From contig CBFIEM010000009.1 of NCBI GenBank assembly GCA_965661625.1, positions 62,001 through 126,000 on the forward strand: DNA of 64,000 nucleotides. The letters run 5' to 3'. The stretch comes from GCA-2705995 sp965661625. Lineage in GTDB: Bacteria; Bacteroidota; Bacteroidia; Flavobacteriales_G; Salibacteraceae. The first letter of the stretch is position 1. Each line of letters starts with the position of its first letter. Positions 44,073 through 52,155 of this stretch are shown piece after piece. A model generated the notes under the pieces. That model was not told the origin of the DNA. It did no database searches and saw nothing but the letters and a program-made list of their open reading frames with translations. A program made the position numbers and the translations under genes.

Positions 44073-44573
44073 TTACGACTTACTTTTTCCTTTTTTGGCA
44101 GTTTTAGGCTCAGCTTTCTTTTGCTTTGCTGGGGCCTTTTTTTTCGCAGCAGGAGTCTTTTTAGCTGCAGGCTTTTCTTCAACAACTTCTTCTTCGGGCT
44201 TAAATCCTTGAGCAACTAACACATTATACCATTTAAAAAGCTTCTTAAGGTCAGAAGTATAAACTCGCTCCTGATCAAAATCGGGAAATGCTTTTAGCAA
44301 GCGATCACGCAACTCATTTCCAGAAGCATTCGCATCAATCGAAGATGATCCCTCTTCTAACTTATAGATCATCCCAAATACTTCTCCGAGTGGAACATCT
44401 CCTTCGAGCCCATAAATACTGATGTCTTCTAGGGCACTTACTTTGTTGGTAGAGTGCGCAGGAAAGCGTTTTCCATCCTCAAGTGATTCAACAACAATTC
44501 CGTTTTTCATTTGTCCAACCATTTTGTACAAACCGGATTTTCCTGAAATTGATAGAATGCCTGTTAAGTTCAT
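44073..44573 (-). CDS. DUF5606 domain protein with a lysine/alanine-rich tail
   Basis: A 166-residue cytosolic protein. The N-terminal part (about 1-120) begins MNLTGILSISGKSGLYKM, with VVESLEDGKRFPAH, and matches the Bacteroidota DUF5606 family of unknown function. The C-terminal 45 residues are a histone H1-like stretch of Lys, Ala and Pro repeats (AAKKTPAAKKKAPAK) that could bind DNA or RNA. A -7 element (TACTTTTG, 44594-44601) lies about 20 bases upstream. Its stop touches the murB stop. The role is unknown; a nucleic-acid link is inferred from the tail only. Confidence 0.85.
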   Translation of the reverse strand: MNLTGILSISGKSGLYKMVGQMKNGIVVESLEDGKRFPAHSTNKVSALEDISIYGLEGDVPLGEVFGMIYKLEEGSSSIDANASGNELRDRLLKAFPDFDQERVYTSDLKKLFKWYNVLVAQGFKPEEEVVEEKPAAKKTPAAKKKAPAKQKKAEPKTAKKGKSKS

Positions 44574-44593
44574 GTGTTCGCTTTTAAGGTGTC

Positions 44594-44601
44594 CAAAAGT
44601 A
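44594..44601 (-). promoter_or_regulatory. -7 element of the DUF5606 promoter
   Basis: TACTTTTG on the minus strand matches TAnnTTTG. A possible -33 TTG (44627-44629) is spaced 25 bases away, slightly too far. Confidence 0.35.
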
Positions 44602-44618
44602 GTAAATAGATGTTGGAA

Positions 44619-47378
44619 TTAATGTGCAACAATTAGTCTTTGACTTTGCTTACCAAATTTTGTTGAGGATGTTAAAATATAAACGCCATTATTTAACTCA
44701 CTTGTGTTCAATTCAACAATGCTACAAGCACTACAGTTTTTAGTCAATAAAAGTTGTCCTGTCATTGAATGTAATTGAATATTTCGCTCGTGATGATCTG
44801 GAAAAACAAGGGTCGTTTTTTGAGATGTAGGATTTGGAAATATGAGTGGTTGGTTTACTTCAGTTGATTGGATACTTGAGGGTAATTCGCCATTGTAGCG
44901 AGCAAAAGCAGAGTCTGCAGCCTCCAAGAACTTTACTTGATTACTAGCAGCAATAACCGCGAAGGTTGCAGTAGCGGTATCGTTGGGAGCTAAGTTACCC
45001 CAGTTTATAGCTACTACTTGACAAACATCATTTCCGTCAGCTGATCCCATTCCCGATTCGCCTCTAACATTGATGAGTGCGTTGTATTTTTCAATGCTGT
45101 TGAAACCGTCCCAAAGGTTTATTCCTCCGGCACCTCCATCAATGTTGTCCAATCCGTTTACATTATAACTGCTAGTGCCAAGTGCTTGAACCCCTGCGAC
45201 GGGCGCATTCTGTAAAGGAGAGTACGTATACATAACTTGCCTATTCAAATCTTGAGCTGTGCGGTTGGAATTAAAGCTCGCAATATCGAAATCTACGAAT
45301 AGACCGATGTTAAGGTCATTTATGAATTGTCCTGAAGTATTGATTACTTCATATTCAAGTAAAAAGTAGTTCTGGTGCCCAGCATAATTGAACCCTACAC
45401 TCTGCTGATTTACTGTAACCCCCAAGTGGTCGTTTAAACTTTGGGTGTCATCAAAAGATGCACGAGCAAGATGAACCGTATCCCCAACTGCAGGAACCAG
45501 AGTTGCACGCTGAACAGTTTGGAAATCATTTTCAAAAGTTGAAGTGCTGCTTCTAGCTTGATCTACAACAAATGTATTTGCTCCAACTTTTCCTCCAATC
45601 ATAAGGCTCGATTCATACATGAGACTCGAAGACCCATTTAGGCTTAACCCTATTCCCATATTCTGTTCACGTGCATTATAGCCGATTAACCCTTTTGATG
45701 TTATGGTGCTAGCGAGTTCATTCGGTTCGATATTGATGTAGTCTGCTGCAATGATTGTCTCAATAAAATGATTAGTGTAATAGCTACCCGATTCGACTTC
45801 AATCCTCAATGTGACTTGTTCACTGAGAGGCGCATTGTCGTTTACTCGAAAAGAAAATGGATTGGATAAATTATCTGTTTGAGTAAGTGATAAAATGTCA
45901 CCTAAATTCACCTGATCGTTGAGTAGTTGAATTCCGGTGCCTGCTTCAATAAATAGGCGAGCAACTGAATTCGGTGCGTCATTGAGGTAATTGGTGAATT
46001 TCGCCGTCATGTAAATCGTATCACCTTCTACTGGAACATTATCATTGTTATCAGTAAGTACAATATCAGAAAGTACAATTCCTGGATTAATAATGTTGCC
46101 AGACAACGCATTCAGCAGATTTAACCTGCCTGAACCGATTTGATTAACAAGGGTAGCATTGTTTCCAGCAGTCGAAATATCATCTGCGGTGGTTTTTATG
46201 CGCTCCGCGATCTGCATTGCTGATAATCCAGGATACTCTGCTCTTACAATGGCAGCAGCTCCTGCAACTACTGGACTTGCCATTGAAGTACCGTTTTTAT
46301 TTCCATAACCACCGCCATCAACCGTGTTGTAGATGCCAGCTCCTGGAGCCATAATATCTACCCAAAAACCGAAATTACTAAAGCTCGACTTCGCATCGTC
46401 GCTGTTCACGGACCCTACCGCTAGGCAATAATCATACGCCGCGGGGTAGAACGGTTGATTGGTATTGCTATTCCCAGCAGCAGCGACCACCAATGCGTCT
46501 TTATTTACAACAGCATATTCGATAACATCTTGAGCAAATGAAGAAATGCTATTACCTCCCCAACTGCAATTGATGATATCAGCACCTTGATCAGCGGCAT
46601 ATACTATGCCTTCATACCCGTGAGTAATTGCCCTGTTCTCACCAACACGAACTGTCATAAAACGCGTGTCAAACCCAACGCCTGCAACCCCTGTTGTGTT
46701 GTTTGTAGTGGCTGCAGCTATTCCCGCAACATGAACACCATGTTCTGATAGCGTTGCTTGTAAATCATGGTTGTTTTCAACAAAGTTCCACCCATTGTAA
46801 TCGTCGATATACCCGTTTTGATCATCATCAATACCATTGATTGGATCATTAGAATTGGTATACATATTAGCAATAAGGTCAGGGTGGTCTAAATCTGTAC
46901 CTGTATCAATAATTGCAATTACTCGTGCGGCAGAACCTGTGTTAATATCCCATGCTTGTAGGGCTTTTATTTGATTCAAATAGGGCTGATTGTTGAGGTT
47001 GGTGTCAGATGGGGTTAAGGAAGTGTAAAGTATCGGCTTAAATTCACAATACGCAATGATGGAGCTTTGATTTAATCGCTTGACTAAGCGAGCCGCAATT
47101 TTTTCTGATGGTGATGTTATCGTGTAAATACAGGAAAGGTCTGCACCAATCTTGTCATTCTGCCTTGTAACAGTAATTTGGTGGTTGGGAAAGGTTTTTT
47201 CAATTCTTGAATCAGATGCTAAAAGGGTATTCTTGATGAAGTCATCATTGATGCCATCTGAAGTACATCGGGATTGATATGCTTCTTTGACTTTAAGTAC
47301 CAAACGGTTCTTTGCTGACTCTTGGGCATTTCCTATCAACGCCAAAATGAGAGTTATGGATAGTATGAGGTATTTCAT
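44619..47378 (-). CDS. Type IX-secreted S8 (subtilisin-like) serine peptidase
   Basis: A 919-residue exported protease. A signal peptide (1-18) and a propeptide-like region (about 20-120) precede the S8 catalytic domain with Asp 158 (AIIDTGTD), His 213 (EHGVHVAGI) and Ser 365 (NGTSMASPVVAG). An acidic loop (DPINGIDDDQNGYIDDYNG) is likely to bind calcium. A long beta-rich middle follows, and then a C-terminal type IX sorting domain (type A) from about 845 (PLIFPNPTSQKTTLVF, ending SQRLIVAH). The catalytic triad is complete, so it should be active outside the cell or on its surface. Its start overlaps the HsdR_N-like gene by 3 bases (ATGA). Confidence 0.93.
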   Translation of the reverse strand: MKYLILSITLILALIGNAQESAKNRLVLKVKEAYQSRCTSDGINDDFIKNTLLASDSRIEKTFPNHQITVTRQNDKIGADLSCIYTITSPSEKIAARLVKRLNQSSIIAYCEFKPILYTSLTPSDTNLNNQPYLNQIKALQAWDINTGSAARVIAIIDTGTDLDHPDLIANMYTNSNDPINGIDDDQNGYIDDYNGWNFVENNHDLQATLSEHGVHVAGIAAATTNNTTGVAGVGFDTRFMTVRVGENRAITHGYEGIVYAADQGADIINCSWGGNSISSFAQDVIEYAVVNKDALVVAAAGNSNTNQPFYPAAYDYCLAVGSVNSDDAKSSFSNFGFWVDIMAPGAGIYNTVDGGGYGNKNGTSMASPVVAGAAAIVRAEYPGLSAMQIAERIKTTADDISTAGNNATLVNQIGSGRLNLLNALSGNIINPGIVLSDIVLTDNNDNVPVEGDTIYMTAKFTNYLNDAPNSVARLFIEAGTGIQLLNDQVNLGDILSLTQTDNLSNPFSFRVNDNAPLSEQVTLRIEVESGSYYTNHFIETIIAADYINIEPNELASTITSKGLIGYNAREQNMGIGLSLNGSSSLMYESSLMIGGKVGANTFVVDQARSSTSTFENDFQTVQRATLVPAVGDTVHLARASFDDTQSLNDHLGVTVNQQSVGFNYAGHQNYFLLEYEVINTSGQFINDLNIGLFVDFDIASFNSNRTAQDLNRQVMYTYSPLQNAPVAGVQALGTSSYNVNGLDNIDGGAGGINLWDGFNSIEKYNALINVRGESGMGSADGNDVCQVVAINWGNLAPNDTATATFAVIAASNQVKFLEAADSAFARYNGELPSSIQSTEVNQPLIFPNPTSQKTTLVFPDHHERNIQLHSMTGQLLLTKNCSACSIVELNTSELNNGVYILTSSTKFGKQSQRLIVAH

Positions 47379-47827
47379 GTGAGTGATTTAAAGGCGGGAA
47401 TTTCATTTTTAAACACAACCTGCTTAGTTTCCACATCAACTAAACAGCAGAAGTGGTTTATGCCGTTGGTAATTACTAAGTAAGGAACTTTGAACACAAG
47501 GTTATAACGTGCTATTTGATCAAAGGTTGACTGGTTTAGCGCTACTTGAGGAGCCTTACATTCAACCATGAGCAATGGATTTCCTTCCAAATCATGGCAG
47601 AGTATATCTGCACGTTTTTGCATTGAATTTAACGTTAATCCTACCTCTATTTTCATGAGTGAAAAAGGATATCCTAAGTCGTTATTAAGGAAATGAATGA
47701 AGTGTTGACGCACCCATTCCTCAGGATTATTGGCTACCCACTTTTTTCGCACTTCATCAAGAATGAACAGCTTTCCGCCTTCTTGCTTTGTTGATAAGTT
47801 AAAGTCTGGTAAATTCAATTGTTGCAT
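47375..47827 (-). CDS. Orphan HsdR N-terminal-domain protein (PD-(D/E)XK nuclease-like)
   Basis: A 150-residue protein with the fold of the type I restriction enzyme R-subunit N-terminal nuclease domain. The active-site pattern is intact: KRADILCHD supplies the Asp and LLMVECKAP the ExK motif, with Gln and Tyr in the following helix (QIARYN). From memory, stand-alone proteins of this size next to holA are widespread in Bacteroidota. No hsdM or hsdS is present, so this is not a restriction system; a DNA-related household role is inferred. The start at 47827 (MQQLNLPDFN) was chosen because it sits directly downstream of a promoter and upstream codons do not fit the family. Confidence 0.85.
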   Translation of the reverse strand: MQQLNLPDFNLSTKQEGGKLFILDEVRKKWVANNPEEWVRQHFIHFLNNDLGYPFSLMKIEVGLTLNSMQKRADILCHDLEGNPLLMVECKAPQVALNQSTFDQIARYNLVFKVPYLVITNGINHFCCLVDVETKQVVFKNEIPAFKSLT

Positions 47828-47853
47828 TATTACAAAACTACATCGTATATTTT
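47822..47853 (+). promoter_or_regulatory. Promoter of amn-holA
   Basis: TTG (47822-47824) and TATATTTT (47846-47853) are spaced 21 bases apart. The second element differs from TAnnTTTG in the last base. It gives amn an extremely short leader (ATG at 47859). Confidence 0.4.
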
Positions 47854-47869
47854 CGATTATGAACACAAA
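47833..47869 (-). promoter_or_regulatory. Promoter of the HsdR_N-like gene and the S8 peptidase gene
   Basis: On the minus strand TTTTG (47865-47869) and TAGTTTTG (47833-47840) are 24 bases apart. The -33 element lies inside the amn coding region, and the start would fall almost on the ATG at 47827. It interlocks with the opposite amn promoter. Confidence 0.45.
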
Positions 47870-48632
47870 AGAAGAGATCGTATCAAATTGGTTACCGAGG
47901 TACACGGGTACCCCAGTAGACGGTTTTGGTGAGTACATATTGCTAACAAACTTTGACAACTATGTAGAAGAGTTTGCTGAAATCATGAAAGTTGAGGTTC
48001 AAGGAAAAGGTAAAGCTATGCCTAACGCTACGAGCAATGATATTTCAATAATCAATTTCAGCATGGGAAGTCCAAATGCTGCGACCATTATGGACCTGCT
48101 TTCAGCAAGGAAACCGAAAGCTGTTTTGTTTTTGGGAAAATGCGGAGGCTTGAAGAAAAAAAATAAAATAGGTGATTTTATTCTGCCATTGGCTGGAATT
48201 CGGGGAGAAGGGACCTCCAATGATTATTTTCCACCAGAAGTTCCTGCGCTACCTGCGTTTACGCTACAACGAGCAGTTTCTCATACAGTTAGGGAGTACA
48301 ATACGGATTACTGGACAGGGACTGTTTACACAACAAATAGAAGGGTGTGGGAGCATGATAAGTCGTTCAAGAATTACCTGAGAGATATCAGGGCGATGGC
48401 TATAGACATGGAAACCGCTACCGTTTTTTCAGTAGGGTTTTTCAACCAGATTCCAACTGGAGCTTTACTTTTGGTTTCCGATCAACCAATGATTCCGGCC
48501 GGAGTTAAAACTGCCAATAGTGACGCCAAAGTAACAAAGTCATTTGTTGAGAAGCATGTTAGAATTGGCATTGACTCATTGATGGAGATTAAAAACGAAG
48601 GCCGGTCAGTAAGGCACTTGAAATTTGATTAA
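47859..48632 (+). CDS. amn: AMP nucleosidase (AMN-like family)
   Basis: Hydrolyses AMP to adenine and ribose 5-phosphate, controlling adenylate levels. The 257-residue protein matches the short AMN-like family rather than the long E. coli Amn (484 residues), and belongs to the nucleoside phosphorylase fold: VLFLGKCGGLKKKN (phosphate/ribose site), DFILPLAGIRGEGTSNDYFP and AMAIDMETATVFSVGF (the Glu of the ribose-binding motif). The start was set at ATG 47859 (MNTKEEIVSNWLP); the longer frame to 47730 overlaps the opposite promoter and coding region. The holA start follows its stop without a gap. Confidence 0.9.
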   Translation: MNTKEEIVSNWLPRYTGTPVDGFGEYILLTNFDNYVEEFAEIMKVEVQGKGKAMPNATSNDISIINFSMGSPNAATIMDLLSARKPKAVLFLGKCGGLKKKNKIGDFILPLAGIRGEGTSNDYFPPEVPALPAFTLQRAVSHTVREYNTDYWTGTVYTTNRRVWEHDKSFKNYLRDIRAMAIDMETATVFSVGFFNQIPTGALLLVSDQPMIPAGVKTANSDAKVTKSFVEKHVRIGIDSLMEIKNEGRSVRHLKFD

Positions 48633-49637
48633 ATGACATTCGAACAACTGTATGACTCACTCAAGAAACGTGATTTCGCACCAGTTTACTTACTGCATGG
48701 TGAGGAGGAGTATTTCATAGATCGCATATCGAAGTACATTGAGGAACAAGTGCTTTCAGAAGATGAACGAGGGTTTAATCAAACCGTTCTTTATGGAAGA
48801 GACACGACGGCTGACGAGGTGCTAGAGACGGCAAAGCGCTTTCCAATGATGTCGGAATTCCAGGTTGTTATCGTGAAAGAGGCTCAGCAACTGAAAGGAA
48901 TGGAGGCATTTGAGAGTTACTTTGCTCAACCTATGTCTACTACTATTTTAGTGTTAGTTCATAAACACAAAAAAGTAGATAGTAGAAAGAAATGGGTTAA
49001 GGCAATGGGCAAGAATTGCGTAAAGTTCGAGTCGGGAAGGATGAATCCTAATCAAGTTGCGCAATGGGCAGCAAGCTACCTAAAGCACCATAATTTGACA
49101 ATGTCGCACAAGGCTTCAGTTTTAATCGGTGACCACCTGGGCAGTAATTTGCCTCGTGTTGTGAATGAGCTTGAAAAGCTAATTCTAAATGTTCCTGCAG
49201 GTACAGAAGTGTCAGATCAACATATTCACGACTACGTTGGAATCCACAAGGATTTTAATATGTTCGAGTTTCAAAAAGCTATTGGCTTGAAGCAAAAAAA
49301 GCGAGCTTTTCAAATAGCCACATTCTTCGCTGATAATGAGAAAGACTTTCCGATTCAAATGTTGGTGATTATTCTGAATTCGTATTTTCAAAAAATCCTC
49401 ACGTACCATTTTACAAAGCCGGTTGATCGCAATCAAGATCGCTTAAGAACCATTCTTAAGGTTCCTCCTTTTGCAGTGAGCGAATACAGACAAGCAGCAG
49501 CTAACTACACAGGCAAACAAGTAGTTCGAAATATTTCTTTGTTGCGTGATTTCGATGTTCAAAGTAAGGGGGTGGGCACTGCTTCAAGGATGAGTAATAA
49601 CCGATTAAAAGAGCTTGTGCTTAGACTAATGGCATGA
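48633..49637 (+). CDS. holA: DNA polymerase III subunit delta
   Basis: The wrench subunit of the clamp loader, which opens the beta clamp together with DnaX and delta prime. The 334-residue protein has the HolA N-terminus (FAPVYLLHGEEEYFIDRI), a diverged AAA+ domain without a Walker A motif (VVIVKEAQQLKGMEAFESYF and NLPRVVNELEKL), and a helical collar domain. The ATG abuts the amn stop, so it is co-transcribed with it. dnaX lies about 41 kb away in this window. Confidence 0.93.
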   Translation: MTFEQLYDSLKKRDFAPVYLLHGEEEYFIDRISKYIEEQVLSEDERGFNQTVLYGRDTTADEVLETAKRFPMMSEFQVVIVKEAQQLKGMEAFESYFAQPMSTTILVLVHKHKKVDSRKKWVKAMGKNCVKFESGRMNPNQVAQWAASYLKHHNLTMSHKASVLIGDHLGSNLPRVVNELEKLILNVPAGTEVSDQHIHDYVGIHKDFNMFEFQKAIGLKQKKRAFQIATFFADNEKDFPIQMLVIILNSYFQKILTYHFTKPVDRNQDRLRTILKVPPFAVSEYRQAAANYTGKQVVRNISLLRDFDVQSKGVGTASRMSNNRLKELVLRLMA

Positions 49638-49720
49638 TGGGTTGAGTCACTGCGTAAGTACTTCTGGTGGAATTGAGTTTTGAATGGCAGATTCGATGTT
49701 CTTTTCTTTGCTGAATTCAT

Positions 49721-49728
49721 TACATTTG
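49721..49728 (+). promoter_or_regulatory. -7 element of the TonB receptor promoter
   Basis: TACATTTG matches TAnnTTTG, 19 bases before the ATG. A TTC at 49699-49701 (19-base spacer) is only a weak -33 candidate. Confidence 0.4.
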
Positions 49729-49747
49729 GCGTTCTCAATTTGAACTT

Positions 49748-52060
49748 ATGGCACATCGTATCTCACTTACCCTAAGCTTAGTTTTAGGTATGCTTAGCTT
49801 TTCTTTTGCTCAAACGGGATCTATTCGTGGATTTGTTTACAGCGGAGAGAGTAGTGAGCCCATGATTTTTACAAATGTTTTTCTTGAGGGAACGAATTAT
49901 GGCGCTGTAACTGATGTAAACGGATACTTCTTAATCAGTAAAGTTCCGTTGGGCTCATACAAACTCGCGGCCACCACCATGGGGTTTGATACAGCCAACG
50001 TTACCCTCGAACTTGTTCGAGATAATCAGATTTTGACACGTAAACTTGTTATCAACAAACGCGCTGTTCAGCTCAAGGCAGTTAATATCTCTGCCAAAAT
50101 GCAAGAGCGCCAAACAAAGCCTAAGGTTTCGGAAATTACCTTAACCCCCAAAGACATTGCGCGGATCCCTGCGATTGGAGGTGAGAAGGATTTGGTTACT
50201 GGAATTACAACTATGCCTGGGTTTATCCTTACCGGTGATCAAGGTGGACAATTGTATGTGCGGGGTGGATCTCCCGTCCAAAATAAGGTGTTAATGGACG
50301 GAATGATCATTTATGCTCCGTTTCATACCATCGGGCTATTTTCAGTTTTCGATCTTGACATTATTCGAAACACTGACATTTACACGGGAGGATATAATGC
50401 TGAATATGGTGGTCGTATCTCTTCTGTAATGGATATTACCACACGGGATGGAAATAAAAAACGTCTTGCAGGTAGGGTAGGGGCAACAACCATGGGGGCA
50501 CGCATGCTCTTAGAAGGTCCTTTGAAAAAATCGAAAGAGCCAGGGGGTGCATCGTCTTCATTTATTCTTTCTGCAAAGCAGAATTACCTAGAGCAGAGTC
50601 AGGATATTTTTTACGATTACATCGACAATGATTTGCCGTTTAACTTTACAGACCTTTACGGTAAGTTATCGTTCAATGGCTCAAATGGGAGTAAATTTAA
50701 TGTGTTCGGATTCAACTATCAAGATGATGTAAACTATACCCTTACTGACTTGGATTGGCAAAGTGTAGGAGCAGGAGCCAACTTTGTTTTAGTTCCTCAA
50801 GGGACACCTGTACTAGTTGAGGGTAATTTTGCCTACTCCCGCTATGATATTCAATTAATTGAAGCTAACAGAAGAAGGAATTCGGGAATTAATGGATTCA
50901 ACGCTGGGTTAGACTTCACTTACTTCATAGGGGATGATGAAATCAAATATGGAGCAGAATTAATAGGTTTCAGCACTGATTTTAGCTATTTGAATGCCTT
51001 AGACCGTAAAATTGAACAAAACCAAAACACCACCGAAGTAGCGGGGTATTTAAAGTATAGACTTAATAAGAAGAGTCTAATCGTAGAACCAAGTTTTAGA
51101 GCTCATTATTATGCTTCATTAAATGAGCTTTCACTGGAACCAAGGCTGCGGGCAAAATACAATGTGTCTGATATGTTCAGGCTAAAAATGGCAGGTGGAC
51201 TTTATTCGCAGAATTTGATTTCGGCTAACAGTGATAGGGATGTAGTAAACTTGTTTAACGGGTTTTTAGCTGGGCCTGAGAACATTCAGAAATCATTTAC
51301 CCAAGAAGATGGAAGCGTGAGGTCAGTAGACCATAGTCTTCAGAAAGCTTGGCATGCTGTTTTTGGTGTGGAATATGATCTTTCTTCAAAAATGGGAATC
51401 AATGTTGAAGGTTATTACAAGCGATTTACACAGTTGTCTACCCTGAATAGAAATAAACTGTATGAGGATACACCTGAAAATGCGGACCAACCAGATGCAT
51501 TGAAAAAAGATTTCATTTTAGAGGAAGGAGAAGCTTATGGGGTGGACATGACATTTAGCTATTCAAATAAGCGCTTATATTTCTGGTTTGTTTATTCCAT
51601 TGCTTATGTTGATCGTTGGGATGGAGTAATTACTTATAACCCCGTATTTGACAGGAGACACAATATCAATGTAGTATCTTCTTATACATTCGGGAAGAAC
51701 TTAGATTGGCAGGTATCAGCCAGGTGGAACTTTGGTTCCGGATTTCCATTTACACAGACTCAAGGGTTTAGAGAGAATTTCACCTTTCAAGATGGCATAG
51801 GTACCGATTACGTTACTGGAAATGGAGACTTAGGGGTTGAATATGGTCAAATTAACGATGGCCGTCTTCCAGCATATCACCGATTAGACTTTAATATCCG
51901 GAAGTCGATTTCAATTTCTGTCAATTCTATTCTTGAAATGAACGCGGGTGTAACGAACGCTTATAATCGGGAGAATGTGTTTTATTTCGATCGGGTGAAT
52001 TTTGAGCGTGTGAATCAACTTCCTATCATGCCTAGTTTTGGTGCGAGTTTAACATTCTAA
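49748..52060 (+). CDS. TonB-dependent receptor with carboxypeptidase-like regulatory domain
   Basis: A 770-residue outer membrane protein. A signal peptide (1-21, ending SFAQ) precedes an N-terminal CarboxypepD_reg-like domain (about 23-105, with FTNVFLEGTNYGAVTDVNG), a TonB plug domain (about 130-230, with GGQLYVRGGSPVQNKVLMDG) and a 22-strand-type barrel to the C-terminus (ending MPSFGASLTF). The substrate is unknown. No SusD-like lipoprotein is adjacent, so it is not a glycan-utilisation SusC; iron chelates or small peptides are possible. Confidence 0.92.
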   Translation: MAHRISLTLSLVLGMLSFSFAQTGSIRGFVYSGESSEPMIFTNVFLEGTNYGAVTDVNGYFLISKVPLGSYKLAATTMGFDTANVTLELVRDNQILTRKLVINKRAVQLKAVNISAKMQERQTKPKVSEITLTPKDIARIPAIGGEKDLVTGITTMPGFILTGDQGGQLYVRGGSPVQNKVLMDGMIIYAPFHTIGLFSVFDLDIIRNTDIYTGGYNAEYGGRISSVMDITTRDGNKKRLAGRVGATTMGARMLLEGPLKKSKEPGGASSSFILSAKQNYLEQSQDIFYDYIDNDLPFNFTDLYGKLSFNGSNGSKFNVFGFNYQDDVNYTLTDLDWQSVGAGANFVLVPQGTPVLVEGNFAYSRYDIQLIEANRRRNSGINGFNAGLDFTYFIGDDEIKYGAELIGFSTDFSYLNALDRKIEQNQNTTEVAGYLKYRLNKKSLIVEPSFRAHYYASLNELSLEPRLRAKYNVSDMFRLKMAGGLYSQNLISANSDRDVVNLFNGFLAGPENIQKSFTQEDGSVRSVDHSLQKAWHAVFGVEYDLSSKMGINVEGYYKRFTQLSTLNRNKLYEDTPENADQPDALKKDFILEEGEAYGVDMTFSYSNKRLYFWFVYSIAYVDRWDGVITYNPVFDRRHNINVVSSYTFGKNLDWQVSARWNFGSGFPFTQTQGFRENFTFQDGIGTDYVTGNGDLGVEYGQINDGRLPAYHRLDFNIRKSISISVNSILEMNAGVTNAYNRENVFYFDRVNFERVNQLPIMPSFGASLTF

Positions 52061-52121
52061 GGCATTAAAAAAATATTCATTCTTTTCGTTCTAAACGCGC
52101 TAAGTGCCGCAGGATTTATTG

Positions 52122-52129
52122 TAGTTTTG
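52122..52129 (+). promoter_or_regulatory. -7 element of the pyrG promoter
   Basis: TAGTTTTG matches TAnnTTTG, 26 bases before the pyrG ATG; no good -33 element is visible at the normal spacing. Confidence 0.4.
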
Positions 52130-52155
52130 TTTCCCGTAATCAATACATCACATTG

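Noticed and set aside
47375..47827. Type I restriction-modification system
   Set aside because: Only an HsdR-like N-terminal domain is present; there is no helicase part and no hsdM or hsdS nearby.
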